Both the position numbers and the translations under genes were made by a program. Under the pieces are notes generated by a model. That model made no database searches. It was not told where the DNA came from and was given only the letters and a program-made list of their open reading frames with translations. Positions 16,479 to 24,096 of a stretch of 43,732 nucleotides of DNA are shown here, one piece after another (the first letter of the stretch is position 1; every line of letters begins with the position of its first letter). This stretch comes from JAAEEP01 sp035529155 (GTDB lineage: Archaea > Thermoplasmatota > Thermoplasmata > Methanomassiliicoccales > JAAEEP01): assembly GCA_035529155.1 (NCBI GenBank), contig DATKXF010000043.1, positions 1 through 43,732 of the forward strand, written 5' to 3'.

Positions 16479-17270
16479 TTAATCCTCAATGATGTCCTCT
16501 GGGGCTGAGGCGAAACTCACCAGGAACTTCGCTTCCATGAAGTGGAGCTTACCCGGTATCACCAGGCAATGAAGAGGGGACCCCATGTCCAATTTCGACA
16601 TCCGTTCTGGATACCCAGCTGACACCTTTTCACTCGAGGAACCCACCCTGGCCGCAGCGCAGATGAGCGTCTTCTCACGGATGAGTCCCTTCCCCACCCT
16701 GGTTTCTGCCTCCATCAACCACTTGACCGCCTCCATGGAACTCATGTACCTTCCCTCGTCCTGCTTGATGTCAAGTAGCACAAGAGTGTGCAGACCTCTT
16801 TCCATGTTCTCCACGATGTTATCATAGGGGCTGGTGGGAAAGTACCCGGGTTCATGGAGGGGCAGGGTCACAGTTCTACCGAACTTGTATGGCTGAAGAC
16901 CCAGGGCGGATGCCGCGGCAGTGAAGATAGATACCCCATGTATCAGTGTGGTCGGTATTCCACGCTCCTCCGCTCTCAACCTGATATCGACGTGGGTAGT
17001 GGCGGCCATGGTGTCCCCCGCCGTGATGAACGCCACCTTTCCCCTGCTGGCAGCCTCCACTATGAGATCCTGTTCCTCGACCTCCTTTCTCTTGAGCACG
17101 GTAATGGGCCTACCCAGTTCCTCTTCAAGCTCTTCCACGGAACAGTCTATCAGAGAAGAAGTGTAGAACTCAGCAAATACCTCGTCCGCCTCCTTCAGGC
17201 GCTCGAAAGCGCGTCTGCTCATGTCCTTTGGTCCGCCCAGTCCTAAACCGACAAATATCAATTCGCCCAT
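16479..17270 (-). CDS. dphB: Diphthine synthase DphB
   Basis: A 263-residue SAM-dependent methylase of the tetrapyrrole-methylase fold. It begins MGELIFVGLGLGGPKDMS, with FAEFYTS, the GDTMAATTH loop and the HGVSIFTAAASALGLQPYKFG motif, all highly characteristic of archaeal DphB. It trimethylates the modified histidine of elongation factor 2 on the way to diphthamide. ATG 17270 follows a GGTGG site at good spacing, so it is chosen over GTG 17285. Only 9 bp separate this start codon from the trm5 GTG (17280) on the other strand, so each promoter must lie in the other gene's coding sequence. Confidence 0.95.
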   Translation of the reverse strand: MGELIFVGLGLGGPKDMSRRAFERLKEADEVFAEFYTSSLIDCSVEELEEELGRPITVLKRKEVEEQDLIVEAASRGKVAFITAGDTMAATTHVDIRLRAEERGIPTTLIHGVSIFTAAASALGLQPYKFGRTVTLPLHEPGYFPTSPYDNIVENMERGLHTLVLLDIKQDEGRYMSSMEAVKWLMEAETRVGKGLIREKTLICAAARVGSSSEKVSAGYPERMSKLDMGSPLHCLVIPGKLHFMEAKFLVSFASAPEDIIED

Positions 17271-17279
17271 GATACCACC

Positions 17280-18308
17280 GTGCACTCTTGGTGTGTGAAG
17301 GTTCCGAGAGAGGAAGGGGAGTCGACTCGTAAAAAGCTTTTAGAGGCAGGTCTCCTAGACATCTCACTGAGGATCAAGGGTGAAGAAGGATATCTCCTAC
17401 TTCCAGTTGGTGATCCCGAAGCTCTTGAGGGCTTTGATCTGATGCTCGCAGATTTTGAGGAGCGCGATGTCATCGAGACCGATTATCGTAGACTGGTCGA
17501 GATACCCAAGGATCTGATGAAGCTTTTACCAGCATCCTATGACGTGGTCGGGGACATCGCCATCGTTCGCCTGGATGACGAGTTGCTGACCTTCAGGCAC
17601 AGCATCGGCGAGGCGATGCGAGAGGCACTGCCAAGATTGAGAACGGTTGCGCTGGACAAGGGGGTGCAGGGTGAGTACAGGGTCAGGGACTTGGAGGTCA
17701 TCAGCGGAGAGCCTTCAACTATCACGCTGCATACCGAGTTCGGTCTCCGGTTCAAGGTGGACGTCTCAAAGGTCTACTTCAACCCGAGGCTGGCAAGCGA
17801 GAGGCGGAGAGTCTCAACACTAGTCAGAAAGGGGGAAGTGGTGGTGGACATGTTCGCCGGCGTGGGTCCCTTCTCCTTGATGATTGCCAAGTACGCTTCT
17901 GCCAAAGAGATATACGGGATCGACATGAACCCAGATGCGGTAGCGCTCATGAAGGAGAACATAGAAATCAACAAGGTAGAAGGCGTGAATCCCTTACTGG
18001 GAGACGCCCGGGAAGTAATTGGAAACCTGCCCCCTGCTGACAGGATCATTATGAACCTTCCCCATTCCGCGCATGAATTCCTAGAGGTCGCCACCATGAA
18101 TATCAATCCCATGGGTACCATCCATTTCTACACGATCTGTGAAAGGGAAGCGATAGACGGTTTCGTAAGAAATCTAGTTTCAGAACTAAGGGAGAAGGGA
18201 ATCGACCTTGACCTGGCGCGATTGGAAGAGTTGAAGACCTACTCCCCCACAATGAGCGTTTACTCCGCCGATCTAGTGCTCACTCATCGACCTTGTTCAC
18301 TGGTTTGA
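17280..18308 (+). CDS. trm5: tRNA (guanine37-N1)-methyltransferase Trm5
   Basis: A 342-residue class I SAM methyltransferase. The N-terminal part (WCVKVPREEGESTRKKLLEAG) is the Trm5 D1 domain, followed by the D2 domain with the SAM motif VVDMFAGVGPFS (residues 188-199), acidic YGIDMNPDA (about 212-220) and the catalytic IMNLPHSAHEFL (257-268). It makes m1G37 next to the anticodon, which prevents frameshifting. The GTG start at 17280 fits the conserved N-terminus, and no upstream room exists because dphB begins 9 bp away on the other strand. Its last 29 nt overlap, tail to tail, the end of the dCTP deaminase/dUTPase-family gene. Confidence 0.95.
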   Translation: MHSWCVKVPREEGESTRKKLLEAGLLDISLRIKGEEGYLLLPVGDPEALEGFDLMLADFEERDVIETDYRRLVEIPKDLMKLLPASYDVVGDIAIVRLDDELLTFRHSIGEAMREALPRLRTVALDKGVQGEYRVRDLEVISGEPSTITLHTEFGLRFKVDVSKVYFNPRLASERRRVSTLVRKGEVVVDMFAGVGPFSLMIAKYASAKEIYGIDMNPDAVALMKENIEINKVEGVNPLLGDAREVIGNLPPADRIIMNLPHSAHEFLEVATMNINPMGTIHFYTICEREAIDGFVRNLVSELREKGIDLDLARLEELKTYSPTMSVYSADLVLTHRPCSLV

Positions 18309-18777
18309 GGGTGATTCCTCGCTGCCCCTGATAATGTCCGCTCCTCTTATCATAGGGAAGAGTCGGTGGAGAGCACAACTTCTCAAAGACGATCTGGACA
18401 AACCTGTCCCCGATGTCGATCTCGATGGGCGAATCCGAGAAGTTGAATCCCGAGAATGTAAGGGTACCCTGGAAACCTGCATCCACCTTGCCCAAACCCG
18501 CTACTATCCCTTTCCTTATCCAAGAGGTCCTGAGCCAGAGCTGGGCACTGACGTCATTTGGTAGTGCCACATACTCGATCGTGGAAACGAAGAATCGAGT
18601 CATGGGTGGAATGGTGGCCTTACCCTCACCAACAATCTCATCCGTTGAGGGAATAGAAATCTCTGATATCCGAAGGTCGTAACCATTAGGGGTAAGCGAT
18701 CGCTCATTGAAATCCTCAATTCTTAGATTTCCGTTTTCCATCCTTGATAGAATCTCGTGGTCTGGTAGGATGCACAT
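18280..18777 (-). CDS. dCTP deaminase/dUTPase family protein
   Basis: A 165-residue protein of the trimeric Dcd/dUTPase fold: SLTPNGYDLRI (residues 27-37), SAQLWLRTSWIRKGI (77-91), KVDAGFQGTLTF (97-108) and the GDRFVQIVFEKL strand (123-134). The family removes dUTP or makes dUMP/dUTP from dCTP for thymidylate supply. In dCTP deaminases the block after DAGFxG reads LTLEL with an essential Glu; here it reads LTFSG, so that Glu seems replaced by Ser109, while Asp99 is kept. A pure dUTPase is therefore more likely than a deaminase, but this is inference. There is no good ribosome-binding site at ATG 18777. Confidence 0.85.
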   Translation of the reverse strand: MCILPDHEILSRMENGNLRIEDFNERSLTPNGYDLRISEISIPSTDEIVGEGKATIPPMTRFFVSTIEYVALPNDVSAQLWLRTSWIRKGIVAGLGKVDAGFQGTLTFSGFNFSDSPIEIDIGDRFVQIVFEKLCSPPTLPYDKRSGHYQGQRGITLKPVNKVDE

Positions 18778-18874
18778 CTTAGGTGGAATAGTGGTCCTCC
18801 TAGAACTTACTTTCTGGAATTGCGGTCGACCCTTCAGAATCCTTCGGGATTAGTCGAGCAATACTGAAAAAAGA

Positions 18875-18883
18875 TTTATATAT
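18875..18883 (+). promoter_or_regulatory. TATA box of corrinoid transport/biosynthesis operon
   Basis: TTTATATAT preceded by the purine-rich GAAAAAAG (18866-18873), a good BRE-TATA pair. Transcription should start about 25 nt downstream, at about 18903-18908, inside the first inverted repeat, leaving a leader of about 115 nt before btuF. Confidence 0.75.
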
Positions 18884-18902
18884 CGAGTCCATTAGACTAT
18901 CA

Positions 18903-18990
18903 GTTGGATAATTCATCCAACTCTAGATTGGACCCCAATTGGATGTATAATCCAATGTTCTCCAATCCCCAGCTGGATAGATTACCCAAC
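18903..18990 (+). promoter_or_regulatory. Three 19-bp inverted repeats, candidate operators of the corrinoid locus
   Basis: IR1 (18903-18921) is GTTGGAT-N5-ATCCAAC, IR2 (18938-18956) is ATTGGAT-N5-ATCCAAT, and IR3 (18972-18990) is GCTGGAT-N5-ACCCAAC, the last with mismatches. The 7-5-7 layout is kept and the copies start 35 and 34 bp apart. Additional half-sites (ATTGGA at 18927, CCAAT at 18962) lie between them. IR1 covers the predicted transcription start and IR2-IR3 lie in the leader, so binding of a dimeric repressor would block transcription. The spacing and identity suggest protein operators rather than RNA hairpins, but the arms could also fold in RNA. Confidence 0.8.
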
Positions 18991-19022
18991 ACCTAGGAAC
19001 TTGATTCCAGGGAGGAAATCAA

Positions 19023-20099
19023 TTGAAGTCAGCAACGAAGTCAATGATCCTCGTCGTGATACTGGGAATCGTAATTATCTCGATAAGTTACATGGTTCTC
19101 TTTTCACCAAAGGAGAATAGAACAGAATATCCAATTCCAGTCACGGATGCGCTTGGAAGGGAGATTACTTTCGAGGAGGTTCCAGAGAGGATAATATCCG
19201 CGGCTCCAGCAAACACCGAGACGGTCTTTGCCCTGGGGCTGGGTGAAAAGGTTATCGGAGTCACCGATTGGTGCGATTGGCCCTCAGAGATGGTCAGCAT
19301 GAGGGACAATGGAACGATAGAGTCCGTCGGCGACTACTGGGGACCAAATATTGAGAGGATCATCAACCTTGAACCTGATCTTGTTGTACTCAGCGAGGGT
19401 GTCCCCTCTCACGGGCAGGTCGCTGAACAGCTGGGTCATATGGGTATCAAATGTTTCGTTACCTGGAAGGGAGAGAACCTCACTGAGATCTACCAGAACA
19501 TAGAGACCCTAGGTGAGATTTGCGACCGAATAGATGCCGCGTCAGACCTGATAGAGTCCATGAAGGACAGGGTGGATGCTGTAGAAAATGCGATTGCCGG
19601 ACAGAGTCCCATAACTATGTTTCATGCGGTTTGGCTTACTCCAGTCTTTACCTGTGGAGGTGACACCTTCGTTTCAGAGGTCATCACGTTGGCAGGTGGA
19701 GAGAACATCTTTGCAGACCTGAACGGTTGGCCGACAGTTAGTATCGAACAGATCGTAGCCAGCCAGCCGCAGGTTATTACAATAACCGCGACGATGATGT
19801 TTTCCAACCCAGAGGATATCATACAGATGCTTGAGGATGACCCGCTTTGGAGTGAAGTACCAGCAGTTCAGAACGGCATGGTGTACATTCTCCTAGATCA
19901 GGGAGAGAACATCTTCAGCCGACAGAGCGTGAGGATTGTTGATGCCATGGAACTTCTTGCGGAGATACTATATCCAGAAGCTTTTGGGATTACGGTGCCC
20001 AATGTCATTGGCAATGATTACGTGGACTACTTATCCTCACAGACGTCAGGGTCAGTGACGACGGTTCTCGAAATGCAGGACAGCGTCGGATATGTATGA
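19023..20099 (+). CDS. btuF: Corrinoid/metal-chelate ABC transporter substrate-binding protein (BtuF-like)
   Basis: A 358-residue cluster-A binding protein. An N-terminal hydrophobic segment (residues 8-27) without a lipobox Cys anchors it outside the membrane. The binding domain spans about 38-330, with the TDALGREITFEEVPERIISAAPANTETVFALGLGEKVIGV block typical of BtuF/FhuD and the second lobe from about residue 190. The short Ser/Thr-containing tail (330-358) is not typical. The start is TTG 19023 with GGAGG at 19011-19015 (spacing 7). Family members bind cobalamin, haem or ferric siderophores; the corrinoid assignment comes from the downstream cobalamin genes. It opens the operon controlled by the three inverted repeats. 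Confidence 0.88.
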   Translation: MKSATKSMILVVILGIVIISISYMVLFSPKENRTEYPIPVTDALGREITFEEVPERIISAAPANTETVFALGLGEKVIGVTDWCDWPSEMVSMRDNGTIESVGDYWGPNIERIINLEPDLVVLSEGVPSHGQVAEQLGHMGIKCFVTWKGENLTEIYQNIETLGEICDRIDAASDLIESMKDRVDAVENAIAGQSPITMFHAVWLTPVFTCGGDTFVSEVITLAGGENIFADLNGWPTVSIEQIVASQPQVITITATMMFSNPEDIIQMLEDDPLWSEVPAVQNGMVYILLDQGENIFSRQSVRIVDAMELLAEILYPEAFGITVPNVIGNDYVDYLSSQTSGSVTTVLEMQDSVGYV

Positions 20100-20113
20100 A
20101 AACTGGTGTATGA

Positions 20114-21157
20114 ATGGCCAATTCCGTGATCGAGCAGAGACGACTACGATTGATATTGATCTCCATCATCGGAATCGTCGCCCTTTTCATTTTCTTCATT
20201 TCTTACCTCTCAGTCGGTGCGGTGGATTACGGCTTCTTCGAGGTCATGGACGCTCTGTTCAGTGCAATTGCAAAGGGCGGTCAGGATCTGACCCCAATCG
20301 AGGCTATCGTATACCATGCCAGGTTTCCCAGGGCTCTGGGAGTCATTGGGGTAGGGATAGGGCTATCCGTAGCCGGAGTGGTTCTTCAAGCGATCATAAG
20401 GAACCCCCTGGTGGACCCCTATATCACCGGGATATCATCCGGAGCAGGACTTGCCGCGGCAATCGCTATGTCATCGGGCATAACCTTCTTTGGGTCCCTC
20501 ATCTTCACGGTTCCCATCGCGGCTTTCATCGGAGCGATTGCGGCCTTTACCTGCACCATCCTTCTTGCGGAGGCATCGGGCGGTCGACCCATAACCTATG
20601 TTCTATCAGGAGTGGTTGTGGGTCTAGGGTTATCGTCGTTCACAACCATGATATTGGTGTTCTCAGGGGACCAGGTGCAAGGCATTCTTTTTTGGCTCTT
20701 CGGAAGCTTCACTGGAGTGTCGTGGAGCAACGTCTGGATCATTCTCATACCAATACTAGCCCTGACTCTTGGCATTGGATTGTATGCCAGAGAGCTGAAC
20801 CTCATCCTGCTGGGCGACGAGCAGGCTCGGCAGCTGGGCCTCAATGTCAAGAGATTCAAACTCCTGTGCATGGTGCTGACATCGATTCTGACAGCCTTCA
20901 GCGTTGCATTCACCGGTATCATAATGTTCCTGGGGCTCATCGTGCCCCACATCTCGAGGCTGATAGTGGGGAGCGATCACCGGATTCTACTACCCATGTC
21001 AATGCTCATGGGTGCAAACATCTTACTCCTGGCCGACATCATGGCCAGGGTGGCCGCAAGGCCCATGGAACTCCCAGTCGGTGCGATAATATCCCTGATT
21101 GGGGCTCCGTTCTTTGCATACCTCATGATACGGAAGGGGAAGGAATATGTCGGATGA
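20114..21157 (+). CDS. btuC: Corrinoid/metal-chelate ABC transporter permease (BtuC-like)
   Basis: A 347-residue FecCD/BtuC permease with about ten membrane helices. Family landmarks are VYHARFPRALGVIGVGIGLSVAGVVLQAIIRNPLVDPYITGISSGAGLAAA (about residues 63-115), the GQLL-loop equivalent in YARELNLILLGDEQARQLGLNVKR (about 223-246) that couples to the ATPase, and GLIVPHISRLIVGSDHRILLP (about 275-295). It starts 15 nt after btuF. ATG 20114 is the first in-frame start. The next gene begins inside its 3' end (11-nt overlap), so permease and ATPase are coupled. A long overlapping frame at 20092-21177 is a composition artefact. Confidence 0.92.
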   Translation: MANSVIEQRRLRLILISIIGIVALFIFFISYLSVGAVDYGFFEVMDALFSAIAKGGQDLTPIEAIVYHARFPRALGVIGVGIGLSVAGVVLQAIIRNPLVDPYITGISSGAGLAAAIAMSSGITFFGSLIFTVPIAAFIGAIAAFTCTILLAEASGGRPITYVLSGVVVGLGLSSFTTMILVFSGDQVQGILFWLFGSFTGVSWSNVWIILIPILALTLGIGLYARELNLILLGDEQARQLGLNVKRFKLLCMVLTSILTAFSVAFTGIIMFLGLIVPHISRLIVGSDHRILLPMSMLMGANILLLADIMARVAARPMELPVGAIISLIGAPFFAYLMIRKGKEYVG

Positions 21158-21953
21158 GAATGGCAATTCAGTCATGATCAAGATCGAGGGAGTTAGATTC
21201 TCCTATGGCAGTGTCGAGGCGCTCAGGGGACTGACCATCGAGGGCAAGAGAGGTCAGTTCATAGGGCTTATCGGCCCGAATGGATCGGGTAAAAGCACTC
21301 TGCTTCGCTGTATAAATGGCATCCTGAAACCGAATGCTGGATGCATATTGGTGAATGGTCATGATGTACGTAAGATGAAGATCTCAGAGATGGCCCAGAT
21401 GTGTTCGAACGTGCCTACGGAGTTCCCCGACGACTTCAATCTCACAGTTCAGGACCTCGTCTTCACGGGCCGTTACCCATATGTTCAGGCACTCTGGTGG
21501 GAGAAAAAAGAAGACGAGGACATAGTCATGAAAGCTCTCCACGACTTCCAAGTGCATCACCTCAAGGATCGCAAGATCAGCGAGATCAGCAGTGGTGAGA
21601 GGCAGCGTGCCCTACTGGCCAAGGCCGTTGTGCAGACCCCCAAGGTCATGCTGGTGGATGAGCCATCTGCCCATCTGGATCTCAAGCACAAACTGGAATC
21701 CATGGAGCATCTCCGCTCCCTGCTGGCCAATGGCATCTCGATCATAGCGGCATCTCATGACATCAACCTCCTTGCTAAGTACTGCGATAAGGTGATCATT
21801 CTCAGCAAGGGAGAGATAGTGGCCTTTGGTGATCCAAACGACGTGATCACTAAAGACCTGATCAGAGAAGTATACGGCGTGGAAGCAGATGTCATCAGGA
21901 ACAACGGGAGCATATTCATCATTCCCAAGAACACAGTGAAATCAGAGACCTGA
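21147..21953 (+). CDS. btuD: Corrinoid/metal-chelate ABC transporter ATPase (BtuD/FecE-like)
   Basis: A 268-residue ABC ATPase with Walker A GPNGSGKST (about residues 41-49), Q-loop around MAQMCSNVPTEF, signature ISSGERQRALLAKAV (a variant of LSGGQ, as in this subfamily), Walker B VMLVDEPSAHLDL and the switch His in AASHDINLL. The GLIGPNGSGKSTLLRCINGILKPNAG block is typical of BtuD/FecE. It powers BtuC-BtuF uptake at the inner face of the membrane. It overlaps btuC by 11 nt and is followed 13 nt later by the threonine-phosphate decarboxylase gene. Confidence 0.93.
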   Translation: MSDENGNSVMIKIEGVRFSYGSVEALRGLTIEGKRGQFIGLIGPNGSGKSTLLRCINGILKPNAGCILVNGHDVRKMKISEMAQMCSNVPTEFPDDFNLTVQDLVFTGRYPYVQALWWEKKEDEDIVMKALHDFQVHHLKDRKISEISSGERQRALLAKAVVQTPKVMLVDEPSAHLDLKHKLESMEHLRSLLANGISIIAASHDINLLAKYCDKVIILSKGEIVAFGDPNDVITKDLIREVYGVEADVIRNNGSIFIIPKNTVKSET

Positions 21954-21966
21954 AACAGTTGATATC

Positions 21967-23079
21967 ATGGATCCAAGTTCAATAGTCAGAAAGGAGATAC
22001 TATCACTTCAGAAACCTTTTCATGGGGGCACAGCCTGGAAGCTGGGCGAGATCGAGGACTTCAGCTCGAACCTGAACCCTCTCGGTCCACTACCGTGTCT
22101 GGGCGAATTGATTGCCGAATATGTGCACGAGGTGGATCACTATCCAGATGATCACTCCATGGATTTCAGGGAAGCCCTGTCCGATCATTACAAGGTGCCT
22201 ATCGACTGCGTGATCGCTGGAGCGGGATCCTCAGAGCTCATCAGGCTCTTCCCGGAGGTATTCATCTCTCCGGGGGACGAAGTACTCATTCCCCTGCCCG
22301 GTTTCTCCGAGTACACCTTTGGATGCAGGCTGATGGGTGCCAGCATCAAGAACTTCCATTTGACCGGGAATAACGACTTCAGGGTGAATTATGACGAAAT
22401 ACTCAGCAAGCTGGACGAAGGTCTGAAGGCGGTCTACCTTTGCAACCCCAACAATCCAACCGGCAGGCTGGAATCAAAGAAGAACATCCTTGAGCTCGCG
22501 GAGGAGCTAGAGAAGAGGAATGCGCTTCTCTTCCTCGACGAGTGTCTTCTGGAGCTTGTGGAGGGGAGTCAAAATCATACCTGTGCAGTTGAGGTCGAAT
22601 CTCATAGTAACATGTTCATCATCAACTCGCTGACGAAGTCCTTCGGGTTCCCTGGTCTCAGGGTGGGCTATGGCATCGGCAGCCTGGGGGTAATCGCTCA
22701 GATAGAGAAGGCTCGGCTATCATGGAATATGGGGGGAATCGAGCAGAGGGTCGCAGCCTCCTGCGTCAGGGATCACTATTCCCATGTGACTAAGGCAAGT
22801 AAGATCATCGATGGCGAGAAAAGAAGGATGTCCGAGGCGCTCAAGACAATGGGAATGTCAACAGCCTCAGTACCAGATTCGTTCTTCTTCTTCACCTCAC
22901 TTAGGGATTTTGGCTTCTCTTCGGCCGAGTTCAAAGACCAAATGCTGAAGCAGGGAATCATGGTAAGGGATTGCTCATCCTTCGGCAATGATTGCGAGAA
23001 TTACACCCGCTTCTCGGTCAGGACCAGGGAAAAGAACGACATATTCCTCTCCGCTTTCAAGAGGGTGTTGGAGAGCTGA
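21967..23079 (+). CDS. cobD: L-threonine-O-3-phosphate decarboxylase (CobD-like)
   Basis: A 370-residue fold-type I PLP enzyme of the histidinol-phosphate-aminotransferase branch. It starts with PFHGGTAWKLGEIEDFSSNLNPLG, the Gly-rich opening typical of threonine-phosphate decarboxylases, with NPNNPTGR, FLDECLLELVEG and the PLP lysine in NSLTKSFGFPGLRVGYG. The reaction gives (R)-1-aminopropan-2-ol phosphate, the linker of the cobalamin nucleotide loop. Its place just before cbiB, which attaches that linker, supports this over HisC; a true HisC is encoded at 41557-42609. It is 13 nt after btuD and 18 nt before cbiB. Confidence 0.88.
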   Translation: MDPSSIVRKEILSLQKPFHGGTAWKLGEIEDFSSNLNPLGPLPCLGELIAEYVHEVDHYPDDHSMDFREALSDHYKVPIDCVIAGAGSSELIRLFPEVFISPGDEVLIPLPGFSEYTFGCRLMGASIKNFHLTGNNDFRVNYDEILSKLDEGLKAVYLCNPNNPTGRLESKKNILELAEELEKRNALLFLDECLLELVEGSQNHTCAVEVESHSNMFIINSLTKSFGFPGLRVGYGIGSLGVIAQIEKARLSWNMGGIEQRVAASCVRDHYSHVTKASKIIDGEKRRMSEALKTMGMSTASVPDSFFFFTSLRDFGFSSAEFKDQMLKQGIMVRDCSSFGNDCENYTRFSVRTREKNDIFLSAFKRVLES

Positions 23080-23097
23080 GTTCGATGGGTGAGAACC

Positions 23098-24084
23098 ATG
23101 TACGATATTGTCATTTACGGGATCATCATCGCTCTTGGCGCTCTTGCCCTCGATCTGGCCTTCGGTGAACCATCGAACAGGTTCCACCCAGTAGCTTGGA
23201 TGGGGTTATTCATAAGGGCCATCGATAACAGAATACCCCGGGGGAGTAAGGGCGAGAGGGCTTACGGTATTCTGCTGGCCTTTGTCACGATCCTTGTTTT
23301 CGTGCTCCTCTTCACGGTAGTTCTCGGGGCGGTGCGATTGTTCCTTAGCGCGACCCTCTGGGCAGTGCTGTGCATGATCGTTCTCAAGATGATGTTTGCC
23401 ATACACTCGCTCTCCGTTCATGTCAAACCGATCCAGAGCGCACTTGAGGCAGGAGATCTGGAAGGTGCGAGGAACGGTGCGAGAATGGTGGTGAGCCGCG
23501 ATGTTAGTGAACTCGATGCTCCGCATCTTATCTCATGTGCCTCCGAGACCGTGGCCGAGAATCTGGTCGACAGCATCATCTCTCCAATGTTCTTCATGGC
23601 TTTCGGGGGCGTACCCGCAGCCGTGGGACTCAGGGCGGTGAACACTCTGGATGCCATGGTGGGCTACGAGAATAAAAGAAACAAGGAGGTTGGATGGTTT
23701 TCTGCGAAATTGGATGATATCCTGCATTTCATTCCTGCTCGCCTTTCCATACCATTCATCCTTCTAGCATTGAAGCTAACGGGAAACGACTGGCATACTG
23801 GATGGAGAGCGGCCCGAAGAGACCATGTGAGGACCAAGAGCCCTAACAAGGGCTGGCCCATGTCTGCCGTTGCGGGAGGGCTTCGATTCCAGATGGAGAA
23901 AAAAGGCAACTACCTGCTAGGGGAAGGGAATCTACCTCAGAACCCCGAGATGATAATGGAAACCTATAGGGTAGTGAGGCTCACGGCACTAATCTTCTTC
24001 TTCGTGTTCGCCCTTCCCCTCTTCGTACTGATCGGAATACATGTTCAGATATTGATTGAGAATGTACTGCTTTCACCATTCTAG
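23098..24084 (+). CDS. cbiB: Adenosylcobinamide-phosphate synthase CbiB
   Basis: A 328-residue membrane protein. The opening ALDLAFGEPSNRFHPVAWMGLFI is diagnostic of CbiB/CobD(Pseudomonas). Other family blocks are ARMVVSRDVSELDAPHLISCASETVAENLVDSIISPMFF and RAVNTLDAMVGYENKRNKEVGWFSAKLDDILHFIPARLS. It joins adenosylcobyric acid to aminopropanol (phosphate) at the membrane. ATG 23098 follows GGTGAG at a proper distance and is preferred over GTG 23089. Twelve nt separate it from the cbiZ-cobZ gene, so they are one operon. Confidence 0.95.
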   Translation: MYDIVIYGIIIALGALALDLAFGEPSNRFHPVAWMGLFIRAIDNRIPRGSKGERAYGILLAFVTILVFVLLFTVVLGAVRLFLSATLWAVLCMIVLKMMFAIHSLSVHVKPIQSALEAGDLEGARNGARMVVSRDVSELDAPHLISCASETVAENLVDSIISPMFFMAFGGVPAAVGLRAVNTLDAMVGYENKRNKEVGWFSAKLDDILHFIPARLSIPFILLALKLTGNDWHTGWRAARRDHVRTKSPNKGWPMSAVAGGLRFQMEKKGNYLLGEGNLPQNPEMIMETYRVVRLTALIFFFVFALPLFVLIGIHVQILIENVLLSPF

Positions 24085-24096
24085 GAGGAACAGATA

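Noticed and set aside
18838..18851. Small AATCC-TTCG-GGATT hairpin upstream of the corrinoid promoter
   Set aside because: Only 5 bp of stem and no T-run; too weak to call a terminator.
20092..21177. 361-residue open frame overlapping btuC in another frame
   Set aside because: The translation is rich in Arg, His, Ser and Gly with no hydrophobic core, and it lies over a well-conserved permease; it is a composition artefact.
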